Assembly (NCBI RefSeq): GCF_004369225.1
Contig: NZ_QFFZ01000016.1
Coordinates: 1 to 64,000, forward strand
Source: Pelotomaculum propionicicum
GTDB lineage: Bacteria; Bacillota; Desulfotomaculia; Desulfotomaculales; Pelotomaculaceae
Direction of reading: 5' to 3'
DNA: 64,000 nucleotides
Below are positions 35,945-43,361 of this stretch, piece after piece. A model generated the notes under the pieces. That model saw only the letters and a list, made by a program, of their open reading frames with translations, made no database searches and was not told where the DNA came from. How positions within the stretch are numbered: the stretch's first letter is position 1; every line of letters begins with the position of its first letter. A program made the position numbers and the translations under genes.

Positions 35945-36235
35945 GTGCTTAAGAGCGAACTGGTCAAATGGCGCTGGCTGGCCATTGGCGTAACTCTAAT
36001 GGGAGTCATCATGATTGCTGTACCCCAAATACCGGGAAATTATAAGATTGCCCTGGCAATTCCTATCTATGCGGCGATTGTATTTGTAAATTATAAATAT
36101 ATCTGTTTGAAAAAAGCCCCTCCGCAGGAAGGCAAGCCTGCCGCAGGTGTCACTGGTCCCAAGCCTGCTGCTAAAGGCGCTCCTGTCAAGCAAACCAGTC
36201 AGCCAGGCCAGGGGCGGCGCAAAAAAGCCCGTTGA
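35945..36235 (+). CDS. Small two-helix membrane protein
   Basis: About 96 residues. Two hydrophobic helices (WLAIGVTLMGVIMIAV and IALAIPIYAAIVFVNYKYI) are joined by a short PGNYK turn. The C-terminal tail is Pro/Ala/Lys-rich and basic, probably cytoplasmic. The GTG at 35945 lies 5 bases after AAGGTGA; an ATG at 35927 lacks a site. Not recognised as a known family. Confidence 0.55.
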   Translation: MLKSELVKWRWLAIGVTLMGVIMIAVPQIPGNYKIALAIPIYAAIVFVNYKYICLKKAPPQEGKPAAGVTGPKPAAKGAPVKQTSQPGQGRRKKAR

Positions 36236-36352
36236 CTACAATTGGGCCTACAGGGGACTTATTTGTTACACCTTCAATTTTTACCGAAAATTGGAGGTGT
36301 TTTATTTACTGAGTGGGCTTGCATTTAAGATGGTTTGAATTTAAAATAAAAT

Positions 36353-36378
36353 TATATATTTAATTATTTAAATATATA
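36353..36378 (+). promoter_or_regulatory. Operator-like inverted repeat before arsR
   Basis: TATATATTTAA (36353-36363), four bases, TTAAATATATA (36368-36378): an 11-bp perfect inverted repeat directly before the ribosome site. Size and position fit an ArsR/SmtB operator for the operon. Confidence 0.55.
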
Positions 36379-36395
36379 GAGAGAGGGTGTTTGCA

Positions 36396-36758
36396 TTGAT
36401 CAACAGATTGAAAGCCCTGGCAGACGCACACAGGCAAAATATATTAAAACTATTGGCCTCTCAGGAAATGGGCGCCTGCGAGATCATTCAGGTCATCGGC
36501 CTGTCTCAGCCGGCCATTGCGCATCATATAAAAATCTTAAAACAGGCAAATCTGATTAATAGTCAGAAAGAGGGGAAAAACGTATTTTACACCTTAAATA
36601 AAGAGGGCTTGAAGGAATGTTTGCAACAGATGAATCAATTTCTTGAAGAGCTTTCCTGTTTTTCCTGTTCTTCGCCTAAACCCTCGCTGCTCCGGCAAAA
36701 TCCCGATCTCTGCAGAGAATTAGGCTGCGAGCCCGGGTTTTGCGAGGAGGATGCATGA
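36396..36758 (+). CDS. arsR: ArsR/SmtB family metalloregulator
   Basis: About 120 residues. A winged helix-turn-helix is evident: LKALADAHRQNILKLLASQE, then GLSQPAIAHHIKILKQANLI with recognition helix. The C-terminal tail is Cys-rich (CFSCSS, CRELGCEPGFC) and could bind As(III) or a related metalloid. GAGAGGG lies 8 bases before the TTG at 36396. It leads an operon with an ACR3 efflux pump, a thioredoxin-like protein and a permease, so it should repress that operon until metalloid binds. Confidence 0.85.
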   Translation: MINRLKALADAHRQNILKLLASQEMGACEIIQVIGLSQPAIAHHIKILKQANLINSQKEGKNVFYTLNKEGLKECLQQMNQFLEELSCFSCSSPKPSLLRQNPDLCRELGCEPGFCEEDA

Positions 36759-36804
36759 TCAGAATAAGTTCCATATTAAGAAGAAATAGGAGGTAACTAG
36801 AAGT

Positions 36805-37869
36805 ATGTCTGAAAAAGCTTCGGCAAAATTGTCCCTGCTTGACCGCTATTTGACCGTGTGGATCTTTCTGGCTATGTTTTTTGGCGTAGGGCTGGGCTAT
36901 GTTGTTCCAGAAGTGGCAAACCTTCTCAAGAAATTTCAGATTGGGACCACCTCGATCCCTATCGCCATCGGCCTGATCGTGATGATGTATCCACCTTTGG
37001 CCAAGGTGAAGTATGAGGAAATTGGGAAGGTATTTAAAAACGGCAAGGTCCTGGGGCTCTCTCTGGTCCAAAACTGGTTTATCGGACCCGTCTTGATGTT
37101 CTTTCTTGCTATTATCTTTTTGCAGAATTACCCGGAATATATGGTGGGCATCATTATCATCGGCCTGGCCCGCTGCATCGCCATGGTTATTATCTGGAAC
37201 TCGCTGGCCAAAGGTGATTCGGAATACGCGGCGGCGCTGGTAGCCTTGAACTCAATATTCCAGGTGCTGTTCTTTTCAGTTTACGCGTATTTTTTTGTAA
37301 CTATCGTGCCCCAGTGGCTGGGCATGAAGTCGATGGTCATTCATATTTCCATGTCGGAAGTTGCTAAGAGTGTGGCGATTTACCTTGGCATACCATTTCT
37401 TGCCGGAGTTATTACCAGGTTTTCCCTGATGCCGTCCAAGGGTAAAGAATGGTATGAGAAAAAATTCATCCCGAAGATCAGCCCCCTCGCTCTAATCGCC
37501 CTTTTATTTACGATTGTCGTGATGTTTTCTTTAAAAGGCAGCTATATCATTACCCTGCCGGGCGATGTGGTTAGAATCGCCATACCGCTGCTTGTTTACT
37601 TCGTAATCATGTTTTTCCTGTCCTTTTTCCTCAGCAAATCATTCCGGGTCAATTACGGCCAGAGCACGACGCTTGCTTTCACCGCCGCCAGCAACAACTT
37701 CGAACTGGCTATCGCGGTAGCCGTGGCGGTGTTCAGTATTGATTCCGGCCAGGCTTTTGCCGCGGTTATCGGCCCACTGATTGAGGTGCCGGTGATGATC
37801 GGCCTGGTTAATGTCGCCCTGGGCTTTAAGCGGAAATACTTCAACCATGATTTGCAGGGGGCGGGATAA
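36805..37869 (+). CDS. acr3: Arsenite efflux transporter, ACR3 family
   Basis: A 354-residue membrane protein with about ten hydrophobic segments. Seen: [20 protein letters not shown] near the start, the family motif [19 protein letters not shown] with its conserved Cys near residue 129, and [20 protein letters not shown] near 288. ACR3 carriers export arsenite. An AGGAGGT site is present. Located between arsR and the thioredoxin-like gene, it fits an arsenic-resistance operon. Confidence 0.93.
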   Translation: MSEKASAKLSLLDRYLTVWIFLAMFFGVGLGYVVPEVANLLKKFQIGTTSIPIAIGLIVMMYPPLAKVKYEEIGKVFKNGKVLGLSLVQNWFIGPVLMFFLAIIFLQNYPEYMVGIIIIGLARCIAMVIIWNSLAKGDSEYAAALVALNSIFQVLFFSVYAYFFVTIVPQWLGMKSMVIHISMSEVAKSVAIYLGIPFLAGVITRFSLMPSKGKEWYEKKFIPKISPLALIALLFTIVVMFSLKGSYIITLPGDVVRIAIPLLVYFVIMFFLSFFLSKSFRVNYGQSTTLAFTAASNNFELAIAVAVAVFSIDSGQAFAAVIGPLIEVPVMIGLVNVALGFKRKYFNHDLQGAG

Positions 37870-37904
37870 CCAATGGACAAAAGAAGAAAGGCGGTGTAAA
37901 TAGG

Positions 37905-38156
37905 ATGGATATTAAGGTAATGGGTGCAGGCTGTGCGAAATGCAATAAACTTGAGCAAATGGTAATGGAAGTTTTAGCCGACCTAAATGAAAGAGTAAAT
38001 GTCTCTCACGTAAGGGATTTCAAAGAAATTGCTTCTTATGGAATATTGCGGACACCAGCCCTGATTATTAACGGACAGGTAAAGCTTACCGGGATGGTTC
38101 CGCCCAAGGAAAAGTTAAAAGAGATCATTACCAGTGAAATGACAAAACGGGGGTAA
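37905..38156 (+). CDS. Small thioredoxin-like redox protein
   Basis: An 83-residue thioredoxin-fold protein of the redox-active disulfide 2 type. The active site is MGAGCAKCNKLE near residues 6-17 (CxxC); the cis-Pro is in RTPALIINGQVKLTG. A ribosome site AAAGGCGG precedes the ATG. It ends 4 bases before the permease gene. Family members often accompany DUF318/ArsP-type permeases. Here it may keep the permease Cys/Sec motif reduced, which is inference. Confidence 0.88.
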   Translation: MDIKVMGAGCAKCNKLEQMVMEVLADLNERVNVSHVRDFKEIASYGILRTPALIINGQVKLTGMVPPKEKLKEIITSEMTKRG

Positions 38157-38160
38157 TTCT

Positions 38161-39120
38161 ATGTGGCAGCAAGCTGTTGATTATCTGGTTTACAATTTAA
38201 TAGGATTATCACCCGAATCACACCTGGGTTCCGCTATAAATTTCTTTCTTTACGACACAGTGAAAATATTGTTCTTGCTGATTCTGATCATTTTCATCAT
38301 TGCCATGATCAGGAGCTTTTTCCCGCCTGAGAAAACCAGAAAAATACTCGGGCAAAAACGGGAGTTTATCGGCAACGTTATTGCGGCGCTAATGGGTATT
38401 CTCACACCTTTCTGAAGTTGCTCAGCGGTGCCGATGTTTATCGGTTTCGTTGAAGCGGGGGTCCCGCTTGGCGTGACATTTTCATTTCTGATATCTTCAC
38501 CGATGGTAAATGAAGTTGCTCTGGGGATGCTCTGGCTGATGTTCGGCTGGAAGATAGCTTTAATTTATATTGTCAGCGGAGTAGTCATAGCCATAATTGC
38601 CGGTATGGTATTAGGCCGGCTGAAGTTGGAGCACCTGGTGGAGGAATATGTGTACCAGATACCCAACTCACAATGTGACTGCGGCGCTGATGATCCCGAA
38701 CTGCTTTTAAAAGACCGGGTCGTCCAATCGATAGCTTATACCAAGTGGATCTTGCAAAAAGTGTGGATTTGGGTAATTGTAGGCATTGGTATTGGAGCGG
38801 CCATGCACGGCTACGCCCCGGCCGGTTTCCTGGCTCAATACGCAGGCGCGGGTAACCCTCTGGCTGTCCCGTTGGCGGTTATTATTGGCATCCCATTGTA
38901 TTCCAACGCTGCGGGCATGATCCCTGTAGTGAAGGAACTGGTTAGGACAGGCATGGCCATGGGCACTGCTTTGTCTTTTATGATGGCTGTAACGGCGCTG
39001 TCCCTGCCTGAAGCGATCATCCTCAAGCAGGTATTAAAACCAAAACTATTGGCATCCTATTTCGGAATAGTTGGTTTGTCAATTGTCTGCATAGGATATT
39101 TGTTCAATGCAATTTTGTAA
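38161..39120 (+). CDS. DUF318/ArsP-type permease with in-frame TGA, probable selenoprotein
   Basis: A 319-residue permease if the TGA at codon 85 (38413-38415) is read through. Both halves are in one frame: before, LMGILTPF; after, SCSAVPMFIGFVEAGVPLG. The family has CSCS here, so TGA stands exactly for the first Cys of the CxC motif. A SECIS-like hairpin follows (see 38413-38453). Later segments ISSPMVNEVALGMLW and GIPLYSNAAGMIPVV are family-typical. Likely substrates are organoarsenicals or other metalloids. A nonsense mutation or sequencing error is the alternative, but the position and the hairpin argue for selenocysteine. Confidence 0.83.
38413..38453 (+). promoter_or_regulatory. Candidate bacterial SECIS element
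   Basis: After TGA 38413-38415, TCAGCG (38422-38427) pairs with CGTTGA (38448-38453), then a U-U mismatch/wobble step, then GCCGAT (38430-38435) pairs with ATCGGT (38440-38445). The apical loop is GTTT, with G at its first position 21 bases after TGA. These features fit the bacterial SECIS bound by SelB. Confidence 0.7.
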
Positions 39121-39171
39121 ATAAAAAAGACCATAATATAAAAAATTAACTTGTTGAACGGAGGGAATCTG

Positions 39172-39438
39172 GTGACCGGTCACTCAGGCGAGGCTGGTTA
39201 TGAGCTTGCCACTTTCGCGGGAGGCTGTTTCTGGTGCATGGTGGCGCCTTTTGAAGAGATGAGGGGGGGTGATTAGAGTACTGCCCGGTTATACGGGCGG
39301 GCATAAGGAAAACCCTTCTTACAAAGAAGTATGCGCGGGTGAAACAGGACACTACGAGGCGGTGCAGGCCACCTTTGACCCTGGCCTGACCCCATACGAG
39401 AAAAGCACTGGGGTCATAGCCAAAAGCCGGGTAAAGAG
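39172..39438 (+). pseudogene. Broken msrA (peptide methionine sulfoxide reductase A)
   Basis: GTG 39172 after GGAGGG. ELATFAGGCFWCMVAPFEEM carries the MsrA active-site Cys. A frameshift in a G run near 39265-39272 follows, after which VLPGYTGGHKENPSYKEVCA and [19 protein letters not shown] are read in another frame. The family's C-terminal half is deleted. It appears to be a decayed MsrA-MsrB fusion whose B half continues at 39439. Confidence 0.8.
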
Positions 39439-39852
39439 ATGCTGAAAGATAAGCTCACGAAATTGCAGTATGAGGTGACGCAGAATAACGCCACAGAGCC
39501 GCCCTTTAAAAATGAGTACTGGGACAACAGGCGCAGCGGGATATATGTTGATATAATTTCAGGTGAGCCGCTTTTCAGTTCGCGTGACAAATTCGATGCG
39601 GGCTGCGGCTGGCCCAGCTTTACCAGGCCGCTGCGGGAGGAAAACGTAATGCCGCGGGAAGACCTCAGCCACGGCATGGTCCGCACTGAGGTCCGGAGCA
39701 AAAAAGGTGATTCACACCTCGGCCACGTCTTCCAGGATGGGCCGGCTCCTACCGGGCTTCGTTACTGCATCAATTCCGCCGCCCTGCGGTTTGTACCTGA
39801 AGAAGACCTTGAAAAAGAAGGGTATGGTGAGTTTGCCGGCCTGTTTAAATAA
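39439..39852 (+). CDS. msrB: Peptide methionine (R)-S-oxide reductase MsrB
   Basis: A 137-residue MsrB domain that reduces methionine-R-sulfoxide. Seen: [31 protein letters not shown], and [13 protein letters not shown] with the catalytic Cys near 120. The zinc CxxC pairs of other MsrBs are absent. The start lacks a good ribosome site because the domain was originally the C-terminal part of an MsrA-MsrB protein. It may still be translated alone; expression is uncertain. A terminator overlaps the end of the convergent kinase gene. Confidence 0.75.
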   Translation: MLKDKLTKLQYEVTQNNATEPPFKNEYWDNRRSGIYVDIISGEPLFSSRDKFDAGCGWPSFTRPLREENVMPREDLSHGMVRTEVRSKKGDSHLGHVFQDGPAPTGLRYCINSAALRFVPEEDLEKEGYGEFAGLFK

Positions 39853-39853
39853 T

Positions 39854-39883
39854 AGCCCGGCAATTTATCCGGGCTGTCTTTTG
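39854..39883. terminator. Terminator between msrB and the kinase gene
   Basis: AGCCCGG (39854-39860) and CCGGGCT (39869-39875) form a 7-bp stem followed by GTCTTTTG; it overlaps the stop of the minus-strand gene. Confidence 0.6.
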
Positions 39884-41304
39884 TAAACCGGGACGGTAAA
39901 GGAAAAACTGCTTCCCTCGTTAACCTTGCTTTCCGCCCAGATCCTGCCCCCGTGGGCTTCAACCAGGCTTTTGGCAATAGCCAGCCCGAGGCCGGCGCCG
40001 CCGCCCGAGCGTGAGCGCGACCGGTCGGAACGGTAGTACCGCTCAAAAACATTAGCCAGTTCACCGGCCTCAATCCCGTCTCCCGTATCTTTTACGGAAA
40101 AAACTATTTCATCAATGCCCGGGACAGCTGACAATGTGATCATACCGCCAGGCCTGGTGTAGCGAAGCGCGTTTGCCAGAATATTTAACAGGACCTGCAC
40201 AATCCGGTCGGGATCAACATCCAAATCAGGCAAGCCTGCCGGAATATCCGCCGAGAAACTGATGTCCTTCTGCCTGGCCTCGCTGGCAGAAAGCATGGCC
40301 ACTTTTTCCACTAATTCCTCCACCCGGACCTGACGGCGGTTTAAACGCAGTTCCCCGGCGTCCGCCAGGCTGATCTCCTGCAGTTCGTTTACCAGCCTGT
40401 TGATGCGCAGGACCTCATCGTGCATTGAAATAATTGTCTCGGGAGAGACTGTTATAACTTCCTCCTGCATAGACTCCAGGTTGCCCCTTAAAATCGACAG
40501 TGGAGTCCTCAGCTCATGAGCGGTATCCGCGACCAGGTTCCTCCTGAGCTTTTCATTTCGCTCCAGGCTTTCCGCCATATCATTAAAGGAAGAGGCCAAC
40601 TCGCCGATTTCGTCACCCGTTGAAACTGCAGCCCTGTAGCCCAGTTCACGCCCGGCCAGGCGCTTGGCCGCGACAGTGAGCATGGCAATAGGACTGCTCA
40701 AGTGCCTGGATATAATAACGCCGAAGATCAGGGCTATGGCGACAGCGACAACCGCGGCCCATAAAGTGGCCCTGGTAACGCTGCTCACGAACTCGCTCTC
40801 CCATTCACCACGCTGGTTGCTCAGCATGATCAATGTGCCGACCGGGTCACCGTTGACTTTTAGGGGCAGGCTATATTTGACTGCGGAATCAGGCGCCTGT
40901 TTTCCTATATAAGTACTGTCTGAAGCCGCTATGATCTTCCCGTTCAAGTCTGTCAAAAGAAAGTCACCCGTGTTTGATCCCATCATAAGGCCCATGCCGG
41001 GCCCCATCCTGTGGCCCGTTCCGCGCAAGCCCTGGTTCATACGGCCATAACCTGTGCTCATGCCCCTGCCTTTAGACTGGGTGTCAAAGACAGACTGTAC
41101 ATCTGTCCAGTTGTTGTTATCCTGGTAGTAGCTGGTGAGAAGCTCACCATATAGTTCTAAACGGTAAGAGAGGTTCTTGTCGATATAGTTGTCGAACGAG
41201 TTGCGGATGGCAATCCCGGACAGCAGAGACACGATCAGAGTCGCCAGCAGGGCCAGCAGTACCATTGAAATAGATATCTTGGCTGCAAGTTTCAAGTTCA
41301 ACAC
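39865..41304 (-). CDS. Two-component sensor histidine kinase
   Basis: A 479-residue BaeS/OmpR-partner type kinase. N-terminal membrane helix (residues 8-30), an extracytoplasmic domain with a Met/Gly-rich patch (MGPGMGLMMGS near 100-110), a second helix near 180-200, HAMP, then the phospho-acceptor His in ADTAHELRTPLS near 262, and an ATPase domain with NILANALRYT, DTGDGI and GAGLGLAIAK. The Met-rich patch could sense a soft metal such as copper or silver, which is inference. The response regulator is encoded just upstream on the same strand. Confidence 0.9.
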   Translation of the reverse strand: MLNLKLAAKISISMVLLALLATLIVSLLSGIAIRNSFDNYIDKNLSYRLELYGELLTSYYQDNNNWTDVQSVFDTQSKGRGMSTGYGRMNQGLRGTGHRMGPGMGLMMGSNTGDFLLTDLNGKIIAASDSTYIGKQAPDSAVKYSLPLKVNGDPVGTLIMLSNQRGEWESEFVSSVTRATLWAAVVAVAIALIFGVIISRHLSSPIAMLTVAAKRLAGRELGYRAAVSTGDEIGELASSFNDMAESLERNEKLRRNLVADTAHELRTPLSILRGNLESMQEEVITVSPETIISMHDEVLRINRLVNELQEISLADAGELRLNRRQVRVEELVEKVAMLSASEARQKDISFSADIPAGLPDLDVDPDRIVQVLLNILANALRYTRPGGMITLSAVPGIDEIVFSVKDTGDGIEAGELANVFERYYRSDRSRSRSGGGAGLGLAIAKSLVEAHGGRIWAESKVNEGSSFSFTVPVYKRQPG

Positions 41305-41318
41305 CCCTGCCTTTTAGA

Positions 41319-42002
41319 TTAACCTCCAAAACGATAGCCGGTGCCGTATACCGTGATGATATAAACGGGGTTGGCCGGGTCCGCCTCAATCTTTTTGCGC
41401 AAGTTGCTTATGTGCGTGTCAATTGACCGCTCATAGCCCTCGTAAGCGAAACCCAGGGCGGCGTCAAGCAGCTGCAGGCGGCTGAAAACCCGCCCCCGGC
41501 TGCTCAAAAGCAAATTCAGAATCTTAAATTCAGTGGGTGTCAGAGGAACGTTCTTGCCCTTTAAAAAAACTTCATGGCGGCTTAAATCAATTTCCAGGTC
41601 GCCAACCTTGATCAGTTCCTCTTTTCTTTCCTCACCCGGCTCGCTGCGCCGCAAAACAACCCTGATCCGCGCGGTAAGTTCTCTCAGGCTGAAAGGTTTG
41701 GTAACATAGTCGTCCGCGCCTATTTCCAGCCCCAGGAGCTTGTCGATCTCTTCTGTTTTGGCAGTCAGCATAATTACCGGGATGCTGCTTTTCTGCCGGA
41801 TTTCCCTGCATACTTCCAGGCCGTTTTTGCCCGGCAGCAGCCAGTCCAGCACGACCAGGTTCGGCTTCTCCGACTGCACTAAGGCCAGAGCGGTCAGGCC
41901 GTCCGCCGCCTGGACAACTTCAAAGCCTTCGTTCTCCAAATAGTTTTTAAGCAGGTCCCGGATCTTTTCTTCGTCGTCCACCACAAGTATTTTTTTAGGC
42001 AC
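41319..42002 (-). CDS. OmpR-family response regulator
   Basis: A 227-residue protein with receiver domain KILVVDDEEKIRDLLKNYLE, phospho-acceptor Asp in LVVLDWLLPGKNG and a Lys in VTKPFSLREL; then a winged-helix domain (PLTPTEFKILNLLLSS, VYIITVYGTGYRFGG). GTG 42002 follows GGGGTGG and starts exactly at the conserved VPKKILVVDDEE; the longer frame to 42104 is not conserved. The gene lies 14 bases before the kinase gene. The divergent secreted-protein gene at 42174 with tandem CATTTTCTWAA repeats is a likely target. Confidence 0.93.
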   Translation of the reverse strand: MPKKILVVDDEEKIRDLLKNYLENEGFEVVQAADGLTALALVQSEKPNLVVLDWLLPGKNGLEVCREIRQKSSIPVIMLTAKTEEIDKLLGLEIGADDYVTKPFSLRELTARIRVVLRRSEPGEERKEELIKVGDLEIDLSRHEVFLKGKNVPLTPTEFKILNLLLSSRGRVFSRLQLLDAALGFAYEGYERSIDTHISNLRKKIEADPANPVYIITVYGTGYRFGG

Positions 42003-42090
42003 GGTTCCACCCCGAAATTGTATTACCGTATTTCTTATCACACATTGTATCATTATTTTAAACATTTTTTTAATCAGGAATGAATCTTGA

Positions 42091-42112
42091 CATTTTCTTA
42101 ACATTTTCTAAA
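42091..42112 (+). promoter_or_regulatory. Tandem 11-base repeat, candidate response-regulator site
   Basis: CATTTTCTTAA (42091-42101) is followed directly by CATTTTCTAAA (42102-42112). An 11-base direct repeat is the usual spacing of OmpR/PhoB-family binding sites. A weaker copy CATTTTTTTAA lies at 42063. The site is between the divergent regulator and secreted-protein genes. Confidence 0.6.
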
Positions 42113-42173
42113 AATGATTTTAAAAATTTATTGGTATGCTACATTCAGATAAAAAAAAGGAGGTTGCTGGTTT

Positions 42174-42746
42174 ATGAAAATCAAGAATTGGTTGGCGGCG
42201 GCAGTCGCCGTGGCCTTGCTGGGCGGGGTTCTGCTGGTGGGCATCCCGGCGGCGAAGGCATCCGCGGTGGGAAACCAGTCCAACGGCCAGGCCGGACAAG
42301 GCAAAAGGGGCGGTTACGGACTGCATATTGGCGGCAGAAATATGGGTGGTATGGGAGCAAATGTGGCGGAGTTTTTGGGGATCAGCCAGGATGATTTGAG
42401 AGCGGCCCGTCAGGCCGGCCAGTCGCTGGTGCAGATTGCGGCTGAAAAAGGTATTAGTGAACAACAATTGCTCGATTATATGCTTGCCCAGCGCACAGCA
42501 CAGATTGACCAACTGGTCACAGACGGCAGGATCACCCAGGAGCAGGCCGACCAGCACAAGCAATTTATGACCGAGCGGGTGCAGGAAAACATCAACCGGA
42601 CTACAGTCGGTCCCAACAACAATGGCGGCCAGGGCTTTAGAGCCGGCGGCAAGGGCGCCGGAATGGGCAAAGGGTTGGGGCAAGGCCAGGGTAATTGCAG
42701 CGGTCAGTGCATTGGCCCCTGCAGCAGTGGTACAGGTGCAAATTAA
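42174..42746 (+). CDS. Secreted Gly/Met/Gln-rich protein
   Basis: About 190 residues. A signal peptide (MKIKNWLAAAVAVALLGGVL, cleavage after AKA) leads to a mature domain with FLGISQDDLRAARQAGQSLV and ITQEQADQHKQFMTERVQEN, a helical repeat similar to DUF2680-type proteins. The end is Gly-rich and holds three Cys (NCSGQCIGPC). AAAGGAGG precedes the ATG. The neighbouring two-component system probably controls it; a metal-binding or envelope-stress role is inferred. Confidence 0.75.
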   Translation: MKIKNWLAAAVAVALLGGVLLVGIPAAKASAVGNQSNGQAGQGKRGGYGLHIGGRNMGGMGANVAEFLGISQDDLRAARQAGQSLVQIAAEKGISEQQLLDYMLAQRTAQIDQLVTDGRITQEQADQHKQFMTERVQENINRTTVGPNNNGGQGFRAGGKGAGMGKGLGQGQGNCSGQCIGPCSSGTGAN

Positions 42747-42750
42747 GGGA

Positions 42751-42777
42751 AAAAGCCGGTTAATACCGGCTTTTTTC
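42751..42777 (+). terminator. Terminator after the secreted protein
   Basis: AAAAGCCGGT (42751-42760), four bases, ACCGGCTTTTTT: a 10-bp stem with a T run. Confidence 0.85.
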
Positions 42778-42820
42778 TATACATATAATGATGTAAAATT
42801 GCCATTGGAGGTGGATAGCA

Positions 42821-43192
42821 TTGATGGTGGAATTTCTCGGCTGGATCGGCTTTTTGCTTTTTTTAGGGACTCTTGTGCCATTTTTCACGCGCCGCATACG
42901 CCTAAACGGAGCATCTATTAAATTGTTATCACAAAATCACCATGCCATAGCCCTGGCCAGCCTGGCAGCCTTAACCTTACATGGTTTTTTTGCCCTGAGT
43001 TCCGGGAGACATTGGGGCAGGGGAGCGGGGGTGCACGTTAACGGCAACATTCTGTCCGGTGTCTTGGCCTGGACGGCTCTTGCGGCTGTGGTGGCCATAG
43101 CTTTAAAAGCATCACGTCATAAACCGTTTGTCAGGACCCACTGTTTGGTTGTTATTCTGCTTGCTTTACTGGTAACCGTTCATGTTTTTTAA
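42821..43192 (+). CDS. Small four-helix membrane protein with conserved histidines
   Basis: About 123 residues with four hydrophobic segments: FLGWIGFLLFLGTLVPF, NHHAIALASLAALTLHGFF, ILSGVLAWTALAAVVAIAL and THCLVVILLALLVTVHVF. The intramembrane His pairs resemble haem ligands of cytochrome b561/ferric reductase-like proteins, so it may bind haem. GGAGGTGG lies 6 bases before TTG 42821 and 9 before ATG 42824. Its 3' end overlaps a small ORF on the other strand. The substrate is unknown. Confidence 0.65.
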   Translation: MMVEFLGWIGFLLFLGTLVPFFTRRIRLNGASIKLLSQNHHAIALASLAALTLHGFFALSSGRHWGRGAGVHVNGNILSGVLAWTALAAVVAIALKASRHKPFVRTHCLVVILLALLVTVHVF

Positions 43193-43361
43193 TGTGTTTT
43201 TTCTTTTTTAGAAACCATGGTTTTTCCCCGGACCTTGCGAAACTTTTCAGGTGAGTAGCCTTGAACCGGCACTCATCCTCGTAGCGTAAACATTTAATGC
43301 ACTCAGAATTATCAACCTCCAACTGTTTTGATTCGGATGTGAATCTGGTAATGGCATTCAA
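43152..43361 (-). CDS. Small Cys-containing ORF downstream of hydrogenase
   Basis: A 69-residue frame starting at TTG, overlapping the hydrogenase large-subunit stop (TTGA), which suggests translational coupling. SECIKCLRYEDECRFKA has a CxxC plus a third Cys; the rest is very basic (KKKKHIKKHE). Its end overlaps the convergent membrane-protein gene by 41 bases. It could be an accessory hydrogenase protein, or only an open frame. Confidence 0.4.
   Translation of the reverse strand: MNAITRFTSESKQLEVDNSECIKCLRYEDECRFKATHLKSFARSGEKPWFLKKKKHIKKHERLPVKQAE

Noticed and set aside
38161-38415. Permease as a simple nonsense pseudogene
   Set aside because: Only one lesion, exactly at a conserved Cys, with intact sequence after it and a SECIS-like hairpin; pseudogenes usually show more damage.
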